From an uncultured Propionibacterium sp. (lineage in GTDB: Bacteria > Actinomycetota > Actinomycetes > Propionibacteriales > Propionibacteriaceae), in contig CALHWB010000066.1 in the NCBI GenBank assembly GCA_938036835.1, positions 1 to 25,424 of the forward strand: DNA of 25,424 nt. The letters are read 5' to 3'. Both the position numbers and the translations under genes were made by a program. Below are positions 24,373 through 25,424 of this stretch, piece after piece. Below the pieces are notes generated by a model. The model was given only the letters and a program-made list of their open reading frames with translations, was not told where the DNA came from and did no database searches. Within the stretch, counting starts at the first letter, position 1. The number at the start of each line of letters is the position of its first letter.

Positions 24373-24387
24373 TACGATTAAAGCGTG
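24373..24387 (+). promoter_or_regulatory. Probable leaderless promoter -10 of the BtrH-N-like gene
   Basis: TACGAT (24373-24378) is followed by 6 nt and then the only available start codon, GTG at 24385; an in-frame TAA lies just upstream at 24379-24381. No ribosome binding site can fit. TTCGGC (24350-24355), 17 bp upstream of the -10, is a weak -35 candidate. Confidence 0.5.
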
Positions 24388-25293
24388 GTAAAATATTGTG
24401 GGAATGCGCCGTATTGCTATTCGAACACACTCGCGATGACGCTCGGACACCCCATCGATGCATCCACCGTCGAAGCCCTCACCGGCTCCGCGTTCGGGTA
24501 TCAGCGCATGGCTCGGCTCCCGTTTTTCGATCCGCCGGGTTGGGATCCGGATGCCGGAATCGATCAGGCCCTGACGATCATGGGTGTGCGCCACGAAAGA
24601 TTGACGTTCACCGACGAAGGCCGGGCACTCGATACGCTGCGAGAGCTGACGGCGAGCGGTCCTGTTTTCGTCGGCCCTCTCGACATGGGGCTATTGCGGT
24701 ATCAGCCGGGCATGGATCGTCCTACGAGTGCAGACCATTTTGTCGCCGTTCTCGATGTCGGCGATCGGCATATCATCATGCACGATCCGCAAGGTCACCC
24801 ATATGCGGCGCTCGGCATTGCCGATTTCCTTTTGGCATGGGGCGCGGAAACGATCGGATATTCCCGCGGCCGTTTCCCGCTTCGGACCGGATTCACCGCC
24901 CCGGTCGGCTCGCTCGATGAGTGGGCGGTCGCCGCCTTGCCTTTTGCACTCGGGTGGGCAACGGGGCAGCACGCTGTTCCCGGGTTTCCGAGCGGGAACG
25001 TCGCGGGTCTCGCTGAATTGCGCGACGAGGCTCTTGACGGCGGGCTACCCGAGGCGGCCTCATCGATCTTGGCCAACTTCGGTGTGCGTCTCGGTGCCCG
25101 GCGCCGTCTGGATACCGCGGGGTTACTCCACCGGTTTCCCGAATTGTCCGAACTGCTGCGGCAACAGGCCAAGGTGCTTGGCGGAGCCCAGATCGACGTC
25201 ATCGATGCGGACTGGCGCTCGCTTGCGGACCGCCTCGACCGTATCGGCTCACTCCACGATGCGATCACAGCCACACTCCGGACGATGCTCTGA
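24385..25293 (+). CDS. BtrH-N/C39-like papain-fold protein
   Basis: This is a 302-residue protein whose first 165 residues or so resemble the butirosin biosynthesis protein H N-terminal (BtrH_N) and C39-like cysteine peptidase fold. It opens KYCGNAPYCYSNTLAM. Candidate triad residues are Cys11, His118 in ADHFVAVLDV and Asp134 in HDPQGHPY, in the usual Cys-His-Asp order. VFVGPLDMGLLRYQPG lies between. The C-terminal half (170-302) is helical and not recognised. Relatives include acyl-transfer enzymes and peptidases, so the reaction cannot be stated. Leucine codons are about 17 CTC against 6 CTG by hand count, whereas neighbouring genes strongly prefer CTG; this points to acquisition from elsewhere. 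The GTG start is fixed by an upstream in-frame stop. No biosynthetic partner is visible within the window. Confidence 0.75.
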   Translation: MVKYCGNAPYCYSNTLAMTLGHPIDASTVEALTGSAFGYQRMARLPFFDPPGWDPDAGIDQALTIMGVRHERLTFTDEGRALDTLRELTASGPVFVGPLDMGLLRYQPGMDRPTSADHFVAVLDVGDRHIIMHDPQGHPYAALGIADFLLAWGAETIGYSRGRFPLRTGFTAPVGSLDEWAVAALPFALGWATGQHAVPGFPSGNVAGLAELRDEALDGGLPEAASSILANFGVRLGARRRLDTAGLLHRFPELSELLRQQAKVLGGAQIDVIDADWRSLADRLDRIGSLHDAITATLRTML

Positions 25294-25351
25294 GATGCCT
25301 CAGCTGCACGCTCGGTGGCGCTGCCGGCCCCGAACACAGTAAACGGCCCGG

Positions 25352-25369
25352 CCCAAGGATTTCCTTGGG
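25352..25369 (+). repeat. Perfect hairpin abutting the start of the last frame
   Basis: CCCAAGGATTTCCTTGGG forms a 7-bp stem with an ATTT loop and ends on the base before an ATG (25370). The only ribosome-binding-like purines (AAGGA, 25355-25359) lie inside it. It could be an operator, a translational hairpin, or a terminator of the preceding gene, although no T-run follows. Confidence 0.45.
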
Positions 25370-25424
25370 ATGAAAGGCGTAGCAAAGGCTTACCACGAAG
25401 TCAAAACTGCTGCCGACGTTGATA
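25370..25424 (+). CDS. Start of an unrecognised gene, cut by the window end
   Basis: An open frame begins with ATG at 25370 and reads MKGVAKAYHEVKTAADVD to the end of the window, without a stop. The composition is less GC-rich than the chromosome-like genes, as in the BtrH-N-like gene upstream. AAGGA lies 10 nt upstream within a hairpin. Eighteen residues are too few to name a family, and the frame may not be a gene. Confidence 0.3.
   Translation, partial: MKGVAKAYHEVKTAADVD

Overview
The window is high-GC DNA, strongly biased to G or C at third codon positions, and reads as the chromosome of an actinobacterium. The order AdnAB-type helicase-nuclease / nudC / uvrD2 / metalloprotease-like protein / PDZ-Lon protease / UPF0182 membrane protein is, from memory, the arrangement of the mycobacterial Rv3202c-Rv3193c region. 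The PPA1309-family gene would also fit Propionibacteriales. Genus and species cannot be set from the sequence alone.

Positions 2-14828 are dominated by DNA double-strand-break repair. The 3' part of an AdnB-like helicase-nuclease overlaps nudC on the + strand. Facing them on the - strand is a complete recC-recB-recD operon whose 3' end overlaps nudC by 18 bp. Upstream of recC are a 69-codon open reading frame with a good ribosome binding site and, before it, a textbook LexA (SOS) operator at 10996-11011. This suggests that the RecBCD operon is damage-inducible. A two-gene exported unit follows, also on the - strand: a lipoprotein and a proline-rich secreted protein with a PKD-like end. After it, uvrD2 lies on the + strand.

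Positions 14931-21562 hold a 53-residue zinc-ribbon protein (DUF5679-like) and a DUF2342/zincin-like protein that lacks a visible HEXXH, both on the - strand. Divergent from these is a + strand run: a membrane-anchored PDZ-Lon protease, a PPA1309-family protein and a large UPF0182 seven-helix membrane protein.

Positions 21608-24273 (- strand) encode two M16 metallopeptidase-like proteins in an ATGA overlap. The first has the HXXEH site. The second has lost it and is probably the non-catalytic partner.

From 24385 the character changes. A 302-residue BtrH-N/C39-like papain-fold protein has clearly different leucine codon use and no ribosome binding site, and probably starts a leaderless transcript. 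The window ends just inside another reading frame whose start codon directly abuts an 18-nt hairpin. I see no CRISPR array, transposase, rRNA or tRNA. The points most worth following are the SOS-controlled RecBCD operon placed inside the AdnAB-nudC-uvrD2 block, the unassigned 69-codon frame at its head, and the foreign-looking BtrH-N-like gene.
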